A stretch of DNA of 64,000 nt from Sphingobium sp052327305 (GTDB lineage Bacteria; Pseudomonadota; Alphaproteobacteria; Sphingomonadales; Sphingomonadaceae), in assembly GCF_052327305.1 (NCBI RefSeq), contig NZ_CP182486.1, positions 1,054,001-1,118,000 of the forward strand, given 5' to 3'. A program made the translations under genes and the position numbers. Under the pieces are notes generated by a model. The model made no database searches and had not been told where the DNA came from. It was given only the letters and a program-made list of their open reading frames with translations. Shown piece by piece: positions 8,790 to 16,885 of the stretch; position 1 is the first letter of the stretch, and the number at the start of each line of letters is the position of its first letter.

Positions 8790-11700
8790 TTAGAAAGCCG
8801 CGCCCAGCGATAGGCGAATCCCGTAAGCCGGATCACCCTGTGTCTGCTCGGCGCTGCCCGAGACGGTCCAGGTATAGTCCATGCCGCCGCTCAGCAGGCG
8901 AAATTCCCCGATCCAGCCACCCTTCAGCTTGTCGGGAGTTAGGGTGAAGTCATTGCCATCCTTGAAATGGGCCGTGGTGTTGCCGAGCGCGCCACCCACG
9001 CGGTTGCGTCGACCGCCTTCCAATTCCAGCGTCAGCGGTCGTCCATCGGCAACCCGGTCGCCGAAGCGATAGATTGCCGTCATTGTGGTGTTCGCGAAGA
9101 CCGCATCGCTGGTGCGACCAGCAACCGTCAAATTGACGGCGTCGGCACCATCCTTCTCCGCATAGCCATCCTCTTTCAGGCGGTAATAATCGACTGTCGC
9201 CATTGGCTTGAGCGAGACCCGATTGCCGATGTCGAACGCGTAGGAGACGCCGCCTGTCGCCGAGTACATCTGGCCATCCCAGTCGGCGACAGCGGTCCGG
9301 GTGATCGTTTTATCGCCCACTTTCCCGGTGAAGACGCGCGAACCGGAGAAGCTGGCGAACGCGAAGCTGGCGCGCGAGAAGGCGTAGAGTCCGCCTTTGT
9401 GCATCCGCCAAAATGCCCCCAACTCGTAGGCATTGGCATCCACCTTATTGCCATGCGCGTCGTTCTTGTTGCTGCCGTTGAGCCAAGTGATCGATCCGCC
9501 GACATTGCCTATGCCTGTCGCCTTCTCCAAGCCGCCGGACAAGCCCCAGCCGCTGGTCGTGTAGCCTGCCGAAGCCGTTTGGTCCTTGCTCCCGCCCCAT
9601 TTGAGGGGCTCGAACCAACCGCCGACATTGCTGATGTCGAACATGGTGTTGTCGTTGCTCAGGTGACGGCCCGCGAGGCGCGACCCGCGCGTCAGCAGAT
9701 CGAAATTGCCTCCTGCATGATCGGGTAACAGGCTGTTGAACTGGCTGGACAGGGTCTCGCCGTTGGCGATGCCCAGCAGGCTGTCCTCCACTTCCGCATC
9801 CTTTGGCGCGGCTGCCAGAATGGCTGCGTAAGCGGCTGACTGATTGCGGTTAAGTCCAAGATCGCTGGCGGTCTTGAGCGCGATATCCAGCATGATCTCG
9901 CCAGCAGCCTGATCGACCGTGACCGCGCCCTTAAAGAGATAAGGCAACACGGTATCGTCATTGGAGAAGGTCGGCGTCCCGATCAGCGTGTCCGCCGTCA
10001 GGATCAGGTAGCGCCCTTCCACATTCCCCAGCCTGTCGATGCTGGCGGCGATGCGCGCGCCGTCCTCGAAGCTGGCGGTGCCGACGTTGAATTTGGGGTT
10101 CGTCCGCGTTTCCCCGTCGATTGCGACCTTGATCGTGCCTTTCGAGCCCACATGAAGCGACGCGAAGTTGAGGTCGTTCGAACCCGAAGCCTGCAAGGTT
10201 CCGCCATTCACGTTCACCGCGAGGCGTGACCCGCCGCTCACCGCGCCGGAAAACAGGGCATTGCCGGACAGGGTCAGCGTACTTGCCTGATCGTTGAACG
10301 CGGCCGTTCCGGCAAAGGAGGCTTTGTCCGCGAGCGACATTGTCGCGGTGCCGCTGCCGAAATCGATATTGCCCTTGTAGATCGCATCGCCCGTCAGGCT
10401 CACCAGATCATCCCCTGCACCCAGGGACGCGTTGCCCACCACTGCGCCATCGCCGATCAGCAGCCGGTCATTGCCCGCGCCCGTTAGAATTGCCCCGGTG
10501 ATCTGCTTGTTGATCGTCGCATCATCCGCGCTCTCGCCCTCTTTGCGCTGCTGGTTGATCGTCACGCCAGAGCTGTTGGCCGAAACATCGATTGCGACGA
10601 CGGTATCCTCCGCCGTTCCATTGGCGGAGATATAACCGCTATTGTTGATCGTGGTCAGCGTGCCGGACAGATCGCGGATGGCGTAGGTCGCGCCTTCGCC
10701 CGACGAGGTGATGACCGCGCTTATCGTGCCGCTATTGTCTATGACCGGCACCACCGATCCCTGGTTGATGAGAATGGCCGTCGCCGTCGTGTTGTAGGTC
10801 GTGGCCTTCACGGTGCCGCTCACGGAAATTCCGTTGGTCATCGTGACCGCCCCGCCCTGCCCGCCGATCGCGATCGCGACAGCGTCGGTATTGGTGTAAT
10901 GCCCCGAGGCTTCCACGGTGCCGTCGATCACAAGCGAGTGGCCGCGGCTCCCATATGTGCCGATGACAATGTCGGATGTCCCGCCGATCTGTATCGCCGG
11001 GCCATTGCCAAAGGACTGGATGAGGCCTTTGCCCTCGTTGGCATCAGGGATCCCGTCATCATCCGTGTCGGTATCCGTCGAGCTCAGCGTGGGTTGCGTG
11101 GCGACGATGATACCACCTGCCACATTGCCAGCGATCGCGACGGCCGGTGCGCCCACACGCAGGTCGCTCCGCCCCAAAGACATGGTCGCGCCATCATCGT
11201 TCACATAGCTGACCTGCTGCCCGATTGTGTTCTGTAGCCGCAGCGATCCGCCAATATCGCCAGTGATATCGACCGCGCGGGCGCCCTCGCCCACCACCGC
11301 GATCTTGCCGTCGACCGAGACATTGCCGGTGACGTCACCGGTGCGGATGCCCGCGCTATAGTCGCCAATTACTGTGATCTCGCCGGACGAGGAGAGCGAT
11401 CCCTGCAGCCGGTCGTCCACTCGGATACCGGCGGAGTTTAGACCTTCGACGAGGATGGAGCCGCTATTTTCGATGTTGCCGGTGAGCGGCCCCCTCACCC
11501 GGATGCCGGCGCGATCGCTCGCATTCGCGACCGGCCCGTCCACAATCGTGTTTCCGTCCGGATTGGAAGCGACGAATTTCTCCGTGACCTTGATCGAACC
11601 ACGGTTCACGATGGTCGACGAGCGAGAACCCGTCACGTCGATGCCGGTCGCGCCATTGCTCCCGCCCAGGTCCAGATCGCCTTCATTGGTGACGCTGTTG

Positions 11701-11912
11701 TCACTATCGACCGTGATGGCGCTTCCGGAACTCAGGGTGATCGAGCCATCCTTGGTCACACTGATAGCCGCAGGTCCGCCGGAGGAGGCAGTCAACGTGC
11801 GCACCGGAGCCGTCGTGTCGGTGCTTATGGTGAGCTGAGCAGCCGCCCCACTGGATAGAAACGCAAGAGATACGGGCGCGAGAAATGTGGTCGATCGCAG
11901 AATCGGTAGCAT
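8790..11912 (-). CDS. Type V autotransporter with beta-solenoid passenger
   Basis: A 1040-residue surface protein when started at ATG 11912, which gives a clean signal peptide (MLPILRSTTFLAPVSLAFLS, then AAA before QLTIS). The passenger (about 30-760) is built of repeated short units such as NSGSI, NRGSIKV and SAGIRV, typical of a right-handed beta-helix. It includes a DTDTDDDGIPDANEG stretch (DNA about 11034-11085) and RTX-like GAGNDRL/GAGDDLV. The last 270 residues form the 12-strand autotransporter beta-domain (GGWFEPL...WGLSGGLE) ending in RLSLGAAF. It is probably an adhesin or surface-layer protein; no protease motif is evident. The longer reading frame to 12209 lacks export features. 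Confidence 0.87.
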   Translation of the reverse strand: MLPILRSTTFLAPVSLAFLSSGAAAQLTISTDTTAPVRTLTASSGGPAAISVTKDGSITLSSGSAITVDSDNSVTNEGDLDLGGSNGATGIDVTGSRSSTIVNRGSIKVTEKFVASNPDGNTIVDGPVANASDRAGIRVRGPLTGNIENSGSILVEGLNSAGIRVDDRLQGSLSSSGEITVIGDYSAGIRTGDVTGNVSVDGKIAVVGEGARAVDITGDIGGSLRLQNTIGQQVSYVNDDGATMSLGRSDLRVGAPAVAIAGNVAGGIIVATQPTLSSTDTDTDDDGIPDANEGKGLIQSFGNGPAIQIGGTSDIVIGTYGSRGHSLVIDGTVEASGHYTNTDAVAIAIGGQGGAVTMTNGISVSGTVKATTYNTTATAILINQGSVVPVIDNSGTISAVITSSGEGATYAIRDLSGTLTTINNSGYISANGTAEDTVVAIDVSANSSGVTINQQRKEGESADDATINKQITGAILTGAGNDRLLIGDGAVVGNASLGAGDDLVSLTGDAIYKGNIDFGSGTATMSLADKASFAGTAAFNDQASTLTLSGNALFSGAVSGGSRLAVNVNGGTLQASGSNDLNFASLHVGSKGTIKVAIDGETRTNPKFNVGTASFEDGARIAASIDRLGNVEGRYLILTADTLIGTPTFSNDDTVLPYLFKGAVTVDQAAGEIMLDIALKTASDLGLNRNQSAAYAAILAAAPKDAEVEDSLLGIANGETLSSQFNSLLPDHAGGNFDLLTRGSRLAGRHLSNDNTMFDISNVGGWFEPLKWGGSKDQTASAGYTTSGWGLSGGLEKATGIGNVGGSITWLNGSNKNDAHGNKVDANAYELGAFWRMHKGGLYAFSRASFAFASFSGSRVFTGKVGDKTITRTAVADWDGQMYSATGGVSYAFDIGNRVSLKPMATVDYYRLKEDGYAEKDGADAVNLTVAGRTSDAVFANTTMTAIYRFGDRVADGRPLTLELEGGRRNRVGGALGNTTAHFKDGNDFTLTPDKLKGGWIGEFRLLSGGMDYTWTVSGSAEQTQGDPAYGIRLSLGAAF

Positions 11913-12218
11913 CGAGATGTCCGTGGCCAGAGGGAAGGAAGTTGCGGCCGCCCGGACGAGTTCATCGGGGTGGGGGGATAATGATCTGTCCGGCAAAGAG
12001 AGCCAGCGTCGGCCTGCGAAGAAAGCCAATGTCCACGGGCTTAGGACGGGCTTGTTCGTCGACCACCGCGACCCTCTCCGCGGCCGCACTACGATGACGG
12101 AGGCATGATCGCGTTCCCGTATGTCGATCGACGAGAGGCGAACGATTTGACCGAAGAGGGCGGAGCAACCCGCGTCAAAAGGCTGGACGAATGGCCGTGG
12201 GCATGTCATTGGGCGGCC
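11913..12218. other. Divergent gap between autotransporter gene and leu leader
   Basis: About 300 bases separate the autotransporter start from the leucine leader peptide and must hold both promoters. I could not assign convincing -35/-10 pairs. A plus-strand reading frame at 11887-12108 overlaps the signal-peptide region antisense and looks accidental. No repeat or operator was recognised. Confidence 0.35.
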
Positions 12219-12269
12219 ATGACCGCTTATGCGCGCCTTGGCCTTCTTCTACGACTTACACGCCCTTAG
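12219..12269 (+). CDS. leuL: Leucine leader peptide upstream of leuA
   Basis: A 16-codon frame encodes MTAYARLGLLLRLTRP and stops with TAG at 12267. Five of 16 codons are leucine, four CTT and one CTA, both uncommon next to the CTG/CTC preference of neighbouring genes. It ends 127 bases before leuA. Leucine-rich leader peptides controlling leu genes by ribosome stalling are established in proteobacteria. The Shine-Dalgarno is weak, so the call rests on composition, position and the downstream RNA pairings. Confidence 0.72.
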   Translation: MTAYARLGLLLRLTRP

Positions 12270-12316
12270 GCGTGTGACCTCACTCGTGCCGCGATCAGAC
12301 GGCCGCGCCTAAGGGC
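12258..12316 (+). promoter_or_regulatory. leuA attenuator-like alternative RNA structures
   Basis: A local hairpin ACACGCC-CTTA-GGCGTGT (12258-12275) surrounds the leader stop codon. Its inner 11 bases, GCCCTTAGGCG at 12262-12272, are also exactly complementary to CGCCTAAGGGC at 12306-12316. The two pairings exclude each other, the hallmark of an attenuator switch. No T-tract terminator follows, so the outcome may be translational or Rho-dependent rather than classical termination. The pairing is seen directly; the mechanism is inferred. Confidence 0.6.
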
Positions 12317-12396
12317 TATCAGCAAGAAACCAGGGCATTGACGAGCCGGGCGCCTCAGGAAGCGCGCTGGCCAGACGAACAAGCGAGCCGAATATC

Positions 12397-14079
12397 ATGA
12401 TGCTGAGCGATCCTTCATCCAAGTACCGCCCTTTCCCGCAGGTCGATCTGCCGGACCGGCAGTGGCCGAGCCGCACGATCACCCAGCCGCCGCGCTGGCT
12501 CTCCACTGACCTTCGCGACGGCAATCAGGCGCTGATCGACCCGATGGACAGCGAGAAGAAGACGCGCTTCTTCGAACTGCTGGTCAAGATCGGCCTCAAG
12601 GAGATCGAGGTCGGATTTCCTTCCGCCGGTGCTACCGAGTTCGATTTCATCTCCGGCCTCGTCCAGAATGGCAAAATCCCCGACGACGTCGTTGTTCAGG
12701 TGCTGACACAGGCCCGGCGCGACCTCATCGAGAAGACGTTCGAAAGCCTGCGTGGCGCGCCCAAGGCGATCGTGCATGTCTACAACGCGGTCTCGCCTGC
12801 CTGGCGCCGCATCGTGTTCAACATGGACCGGCCGCAGATCAAGCAGATCGCCGTCGATGCCGCGAAGATTATCCGCGACGAAGCCGCCAAGCAGCCCGAC
12901 ACGGACTGGTATTTCGAATATAGCCCCGAGACCTTCTCGACCGCGGAGCTGGATTTCAGCCTGGAGTGCTGCGAGGCAGTGATGGGCATTCTCCAGCCTA
13001 CGCCGGAGAAACCAATCATCTTCAACCTGCCGGCAACCGTCGAGGCGGCGACGCCGAACATCTATGCCGACCAGATTGAATGGTTCGGCCGCCACATCAG
13101 CAAGCGCGACAGCGTGTGCATCTCGCTCCACCCGCACAATGATCGGGGAACCGGCGTCGCGGCGGCGGAACTGGGGCTGATGGCCGGTGCCGACCGTGTC
13201 GAGGGCTGCATGTTCGGCAATGGAGAGCGCACGGGCAATTGCGATCTCGTCACCGTCGCGCTCAACATGTACACGCAGGGCGTCGCGCCCGGTCTGGATT
13301 TCTCCAACATGGAGGAGGTCGTGCAGACCGCGACATACTGCAACCAGCTGCCCGTCCACCCGCGCCATCCTTATGCTGGCGAACTGGTCTTCACGGCCTT
13401 TTCCGGCAGCCATCAGGACGCGATCAAGAAGGGCTTCGCCGCGCAGGAAACCCGCAACGACGAACTGTGGAACGTCCCCTATCTGCCGATCGATCCGGCG
13501 GACATTGGCTGCTCCTATGAAGCAGTGATCCGCGTCAATTCACAGTCTGGCAAGGGCGGCGTTGCGTGGGTGCTTCAGCAGGACAAGGGCCTGAAGCTGC
13601 CCAAGCGCATGCAGGCGGATCTCAGCCGTGTCGTTCAGGAGTTGGCGGATACGACCAGCCGCGAACTCAACGCCGGGGACATATGGACGGCGTTCACGCA
13701 GCATTATTGCCTCGGCGCAGACCAGCCGCTCAAGCTGCTCGATTATCAGGAGACCGGGCCGGCAGGCGATCGTCTTTTCCTCGGGAAAATCGCGTTGAAT
13801 GGCGCGGAGCGCACTGTGTCGGGACGAGGCAATGGCCTCATTTCCAGCGTGCTTGCTGCCCTGCGTGAAGAGATGGGCATCGATCTCGACGTGACCGACT
13901 ATAGCGAGCACGCGATCGGCACGGGGCGGGACGTGCAGGCGGCTGCCTATGTCGAGTGCATGTCGAGCGATGGCCACGTCGTGTTCGGGGTCGGACTCGA
14001 CAGCGACATCGCAACAGCCTCCGTGCAGGCAGTTCTGTCCGCCGCTAACGGCCTCGCACGCCGGGCATCAGTCGCCTGA
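12397..14079 (+). CDS. leuA: 2-isopropylmalate synthase
   Basis: A 560-residue enzyme condensing acetyl-CoA with 2-oxoisovalerate, the first committed step of leucine synthesis. It belongs to the long LeuA type (PSSKYRPFPQVDLPDRQWP start). STDLRDGNQALIDPMD carries the metal-binding aspartate, SLHPHNDRGTGVAAAELG the HxH metal site, and GNGERTGNCDLV the active-site segment. A C-terminal regulatory domain for leucine feedback occupies about 430-560. The start is one of two adjacent ATGs at 12397 and 12400. A leucine-rich leader upstream fits end-product control. Its 3' end overlaps the convergent topoisomerase gene by 12 bases. Confidence 0.97.
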   Translation: MMLSDPSSKYRPFPQVDLPDRQWPSRTITQPPRWLSTDLRDGNQALIDPMDSEKKTRFFELLVKIGLKEIEVGFPSAGATEFDFISGLVQNGKIPDDVVVQVLTQARRDLIEKTFESLRGAPKAIVHVYNAVSPAWRRIVFNMDRPQIKQIAVDAAKIIRDEAAKQPDTDWYFEYSPETFSTAELDFSLECCEAVMGILQPTPEKPIIFNLPATVEAATPNIYADQIEWFGRHISKRDSVCISLHPHNDRGTGVAAAELGLMAGADRVEGCMFGNGERTGNCDLVTVALNMYTQGVAPGLDFSNMEEVVQTATYCNQLPVHPRHPYAGELVFTAFSGSHQDAIKKGFAAQETRNDELWNVPYLPIDPADIGCSYEAVIRVNSQSGKGGVAWVLQQDKGLKLPKRMQADLSRVVQELADTTSRELNAGDIWTAFTQHYCLGADQPLKLLDYQETGPAGDRLFLGKIALNGAERTVSGRGNGLISSVLAALREEMGIDLDVTDYSEHAIGTGRDVQAAAYVECMSSDGHVVFGVGLDSDIATASVQAVLSAANGLARRASVA

Positions 14080-15063
14080 CGATTCCAGGAGGGCGATCAG
14101 GCCCCTTTCCTCCCGCGTGAGCCACCGGGTCGCGCGGGGAAGGCGCAGGGTTGCGCGCCATTCCTCCTGCCCATCCTGACAGAGCGCAGTGAGGGCGGGA
14201 TGGATATATGATTTGCGGCTGATCGCGGCGGTGTTGCTGAGTTGCTCGGCGACCGGCGCGATCATGTCCTTTAGGCTGATCCGCTCCTTCGCGCTTGCCA
14301 ATGTAGCAAAGGCGACCACCGATCCGCCCCAAGTGCGAAAATGCTTGGCCGTGAACGGCGCGCCCATATGCTCCTGAATATAGGCGTTCACCTCCGCTGA
14401 ACCGATGTCGTGCGCTTCGCCGTCTTCATCGACATATCGGAATAGACGCTGGCCCGGCAGATCCTGCATCTGGCGGACGAAGCGGACCAGCCCGGGATCG
14501 CGGATGACCAGTTCCCGCTCCTTGCCTGATTTGGCGCGAAACGAAAGGCGAAGCGATCGCGCGCCCAGCTCGGCATGGCGCGCCTCTAGCGTAGTCGCGC
14601 CATAGCTATCATTCTCCTGCGCATAGCGCTCGTTACCAATGCGGATGAGGCCGATGTCCAGCAGGCGGACGATCGCGGCGATTGCACGATCCCGCCCTGG
14701 CTTGCGTGACGCAAGATCCTGCTCGACGCGCAGGCGCAATCGGGGGAGTGCCGCGCCGAAGGCAGCGCACAGACCGAACTTCCCGGCCTCGCGCTCGGCG
14801 CGAAAATCGGTGTGGTAGCGATATTGCTTGCGCCCGCGCGCATCAAATCCAGTCGCCTGCAGATGCCCGCGAGCATCCGGACAAAACCAGCAACGTTTGT
14901 AAGCTGGGGGCATACCGATGCGATTGAGCCTCTCGATCTCGTCGCGGTCGGTTATTCGTCCACCGTCCGGGTCGAAATACTGCCAGTAACGCCCTCGGCG
15001 TCGCCGCGTAATCCCCGGAGCGCTGTCATCGCAAAAGCGCAGGGACGACCGGGGGACAGTCAT
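14068..15063 (-). CDS. DNA topoisomerase IB (poxvirus-like)
   Basis: A 331-residue monomeric type IB topoisomerase that relaxes supercoils through a 3'-phosphotyrosine intermediate. An N-terminal domain (about 20-90, with YWQYFDPDG and MPPAYKRCWFCPDARGHLQATG) precedes the catalytic domain. Visible active-site residues are R141 (LIRIGNERY), K181 (AKSGKER), R243 (FTAKHFRTW) and nucleophile Y286 in SRKSYIHP. Bacterial homologues of this size are common in Alphaproteobacteria. It stands alone, convergent with leuA. Confidence 0.94.
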   Translation of the reverse strand: MTVPRSSLRFCDDSAPGITRRRRGRYWQYFDPDGGRITDRDEIERLNRIGMPPAYKRCWFCPDARGHLQATGFDARGRKQYRYHTDFRAEREAGKFGLCAAFGAALPRLRLRVEQDLASRKPGRDRAIAAIVRLLDIGLIRIGNERYAQENDSYGATTLEARHAELGARSLRLSFRAKSGKERELVIRDPGLVRFVRQMQDLPGQRLFRYVDEDGEAHDIGSAEVNAYIQEHMGAPFTAKHFRTWGGSVVAFATLASAKERISLKDMIAPVAEQLSNTAAISRKSYIHPALTALCQDGQEEWRATLRLPRATRWLTREERGLIALLESSGD

Positions 15064-15241
15064 GGCACTTTATCTCCTCTCGTCCCGCTTAACGCATGAG
15101 ACGGCGACGGGTTCGAACGCTGTGCGATAGCTGGTCCGATCCTGGGATACCGATGTCCGCATTTGTTCGGCCCGGAAACGCCTGGTCAGAGCTAAACCAA
15201 TCTGCACGCCGGGAAAGCGACCGCCCCGCCCCAAAGCCGCA

Positions 15242-15293
15242 TTGACCAACCCATCTGATTCGCCTTATGTATTATTGCGATTCATTCTCATTT
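15242..15293 (+). promoter_or_regulatory. Putative promoter with Fur box
   Basis: TTGCGATTCATTCTCATTT (about 15275-15293) resembles Fur operators of the form TTGCGAATGATTCTCATTT, differing only at three central bases. A possible -35 TTGACC (15242-15247) and -10 TATGTA (15266-15271) with 18-base spacing lie just upstream, so the box would cover the start point, as expected for iron repression. Downstream are a small frame and a conserved hypothetical gene. Confidence 0.5.
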
Positions 15294-15326
15294 ACAGAAA
15301 ATGGGTGACTGATGATGTGGAGAGAC

Positions 15327-15473
15327 ATGATGGCTGACCCCTTGCCCGCCACGGCGCGCTGTCGGGTGGCCTTGCGCGATGGACGGCAGGGACGGCCGCT
15401 CTGCGCGCAGGTTGCCGGGGCATTCCACATCATCGCGTCGCGGTCGCACACCGGAACCGGTCGCACGGAGTAG
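15327..15473 (+). CDS. Small ORF, 48 residues, unknown
   Basis: Not recognised. The frame runs from ATGATG at 15327, preceded by GGAGAG at good spacing, to TAG at 15473, two bases before the next gene. The product starts MMADPLPATARCRVALRDGR and has two cysteines, several arginines and no membrane segment. The position between a Fur-like box and a gene 2 bases downstream argues for a real coding or translational-coupling role. It could also be only a leader. A start at 15312 is possible but has a poorer ribosome site. Confidence 0.4.
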   Translation: MMADPLPATARCRVALRDGRQGRPLCAQVAGAFHIIASRSHTGTGRTE

Positions 15474-15475
15474 CC

Positions 15476-15898
15476 ATGTATCAGTTTGTCGATCGACAAG
15501 TGTCGGAAATGGATGACGGCGCCCGCTTCCTGGTGTGGGCCATGCGGCGCTGGGTCCATGCTATTCATGAGGGCCAGTGCCCTCCCTCCGTCATCGGCCC
15601 GGCATTCTCCCGCTGGCGCATGCTCGGCGCCATGCCGCATTTCCACCTCGCGATGATCCTGCTCAATCGGCAGGCGCGCGGCGCGATCCGCTTTGCCCCG
15701 ATGCGCTGCCCGCGGGTCGCAGAAGATGAAGCTGTGCTTCTGGCCCTGGTCGAGGCGTTTGCCGCGCATGACAATGCCCGGGCGCACGCCACCGCGAGCT
15801 TGCTCGTGGAGGAGCACGCTATTGGCGGCCTCGTCACCTGCCTCACGACTGTGTCGGACCGGCTTACCCACGCGGGCATCGGAATGGCTCCATGCTAG
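15476..15898 (+). CDS. Conserved hypothetical protein, possibly DUF6628-like
   Basis: A 140-residue cytoplasmic alpha-helical protein. The segments ARFLVWAMRRWVHAIHEGQ, RFAPMRCPRVAEDEAVLLALVEAF and HATASLLVEEHAIGGLVTCL recall, in order and character, a small sphingomonad family annotated DUF6628, whose members carry a Cys-rich APCCC stretch where this one has APMRC. I recall that resemblance and could not align it. No enzymatic motif is visible. GGAG lies 5 bases before the ATG. With the upstream small frame and Fur-like box it may belong to the iron response. Confidence 0.6.
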   Translation: MYQFVDRQVSEMDDGARFLVWAMRRWVHAIHEGQCPPSVIGPAFSRWRMLGAMPHFHLAMILLNRQARGAIRFAPMRCPRVAEDEAVLLALVEAFAAHDNARAHATASLLVEEHAIGGLVTCLTTVSDRLTHAGIGMAPC

Positions 15899-16015
15899 GT
15901 GGCCCATCCACGGCCGCGCCCGATGCGAGAGGAATAGCCGCCGCTCACCGGCTGGCCTTCGTTCCAGCCTGGCGCTACAGCCCGATCCAACAACGGGAGC
16001 GCACGAGGGAGAGCC

Positions 16016-16765
16016 ATGCCAGCAACCGCCATCATCACAGGTGCCGGGAGCGGCATCGGCAGAGCGGTTGCGCAGGCGCTGGCGCGCGACGGCTGGCAAC
16101 TGGTCCTCGCCGGGAGGCGCGCGGACTTTCTGGAAGAGACCGCAGCGCTATGCGGGGCCAGTCCGGAACAGCCGCTTTGCGTCCCGACCGACGTGTGCGA
16201 TCCGGCATCGGTGGACACCCTATTTGATCGCGCAGTCGAACGCTTCGGGCGCGTTGATCTGCTGTTCAACAATGCCGGGATCGGCACGACAGCCGCCACG
16301 ATGGATGAGCTATCGCCGGCCGATTGGTCGCGGGTCATCGAGACCAATCTCTCCGGCACCTTCTACTGCATGCGCGCGGCTTTCCGTGTCATGAAGGCGC
16401 AAACCCCGCAAGGCGGGCGCATCATCAACAATGGTTCGATCGCGGCGTACAGTCCCCGCCCGCTTTCCGCCGCTTACACCGCGAGCAAGCATGGCGTGAG
16501 CGGCCTCACCAAGTCCGGCGCGCTAGACGGGCGGCCTTTCAACATCGCTGTCGGGCAGATCGACGTCGGCAACGCGCATACCGTTCTGGCCGAGCGCTTC
16601 CAGAGCGGCACGCCGCAGGCGGATGGGCAGATCGCTCCGGAGCCCCTGATGGATGTGACGCATGTGGGGGACGCGGTGGCCCATATGGCCAGCCTGCCGA
16701 TCGAGGCGAATGTCCTCTTCATGACGATCATGCCCAGCGCCATGCCATTTGTCGGCAGAGGCTGA
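16016..16765 (+). CDS. SDR-family oxidoreductase
   Basis: A 249-residue classical short-chain dehydrogenase. It shows TGAGSGIGRA (cofactor loop, about 7-16), the NNAG motif (about 86-89), the catalytic serine in NNGSIAAYSP and the YxxxK pair in YTASKHG. An arginine after the second strand (GRRADFL) suggests NADP(H). The central segment after the active site (GALDGRPFNIAVGQIDVGNA) is common in a group annotated as SDR oxidoreductases of unknown substrate. It stands alone, 117 bases after the hypothetical gene. Confidence 0.9.
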   Translation: MPATAIITGAGSGIGRAVAQALARDGWQLVLAGRRADFLEETAALCGASPEQPLCVPTDVCDPASVDTLFDRAVERFGRVDLLFNNAGIGTTAATMDELSPADWSRVIETNLSGTFYCMRAAFRVMKAQTPQGGRIINNGSIAAYSPRPLSAAYTASKHGVSGLTKSGALDGRPFNIAVGQIDVGNAHTVLAERFQSGTPQADGQIAPEPLMDVTHVGDAVAHMASLPIEANVLFMTIMPSAMPFVGRG

Positions 16766-16885
16766 TCCGCCGATCAAAAGCCCATGACCCGATCGCCTAT
16801 ACCCTCCCGGCTGTTGCAAATTAGCCGTGGCTTTTCCGCATGATCGCCCTTAACCGGTCCCTGAAATTCCTTGCAAGGTTCTCAC

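Noticed and set aside
8645..8947. 100-residue plus-strand frame between the sigma factor and autotransporter genes
   Set aside because: It runs antisense into the autotransporter beta-domain and has no motif or good ribosome site.
15095..15135. GGTTCGAAC resembling a tRNA T-loop
   Set aside because: The flanking bases ACGGG and GCTGT do not pair and no acceptor or anticodon arms could be found.
15272..16099. 275-residue minus-strand frame over the Fur box and hypothetical gene
   Set aside because: It would cover the promoter-like region and has no protein-like pattern; the plus-strand genes have ribosome sites and consistent spacing.
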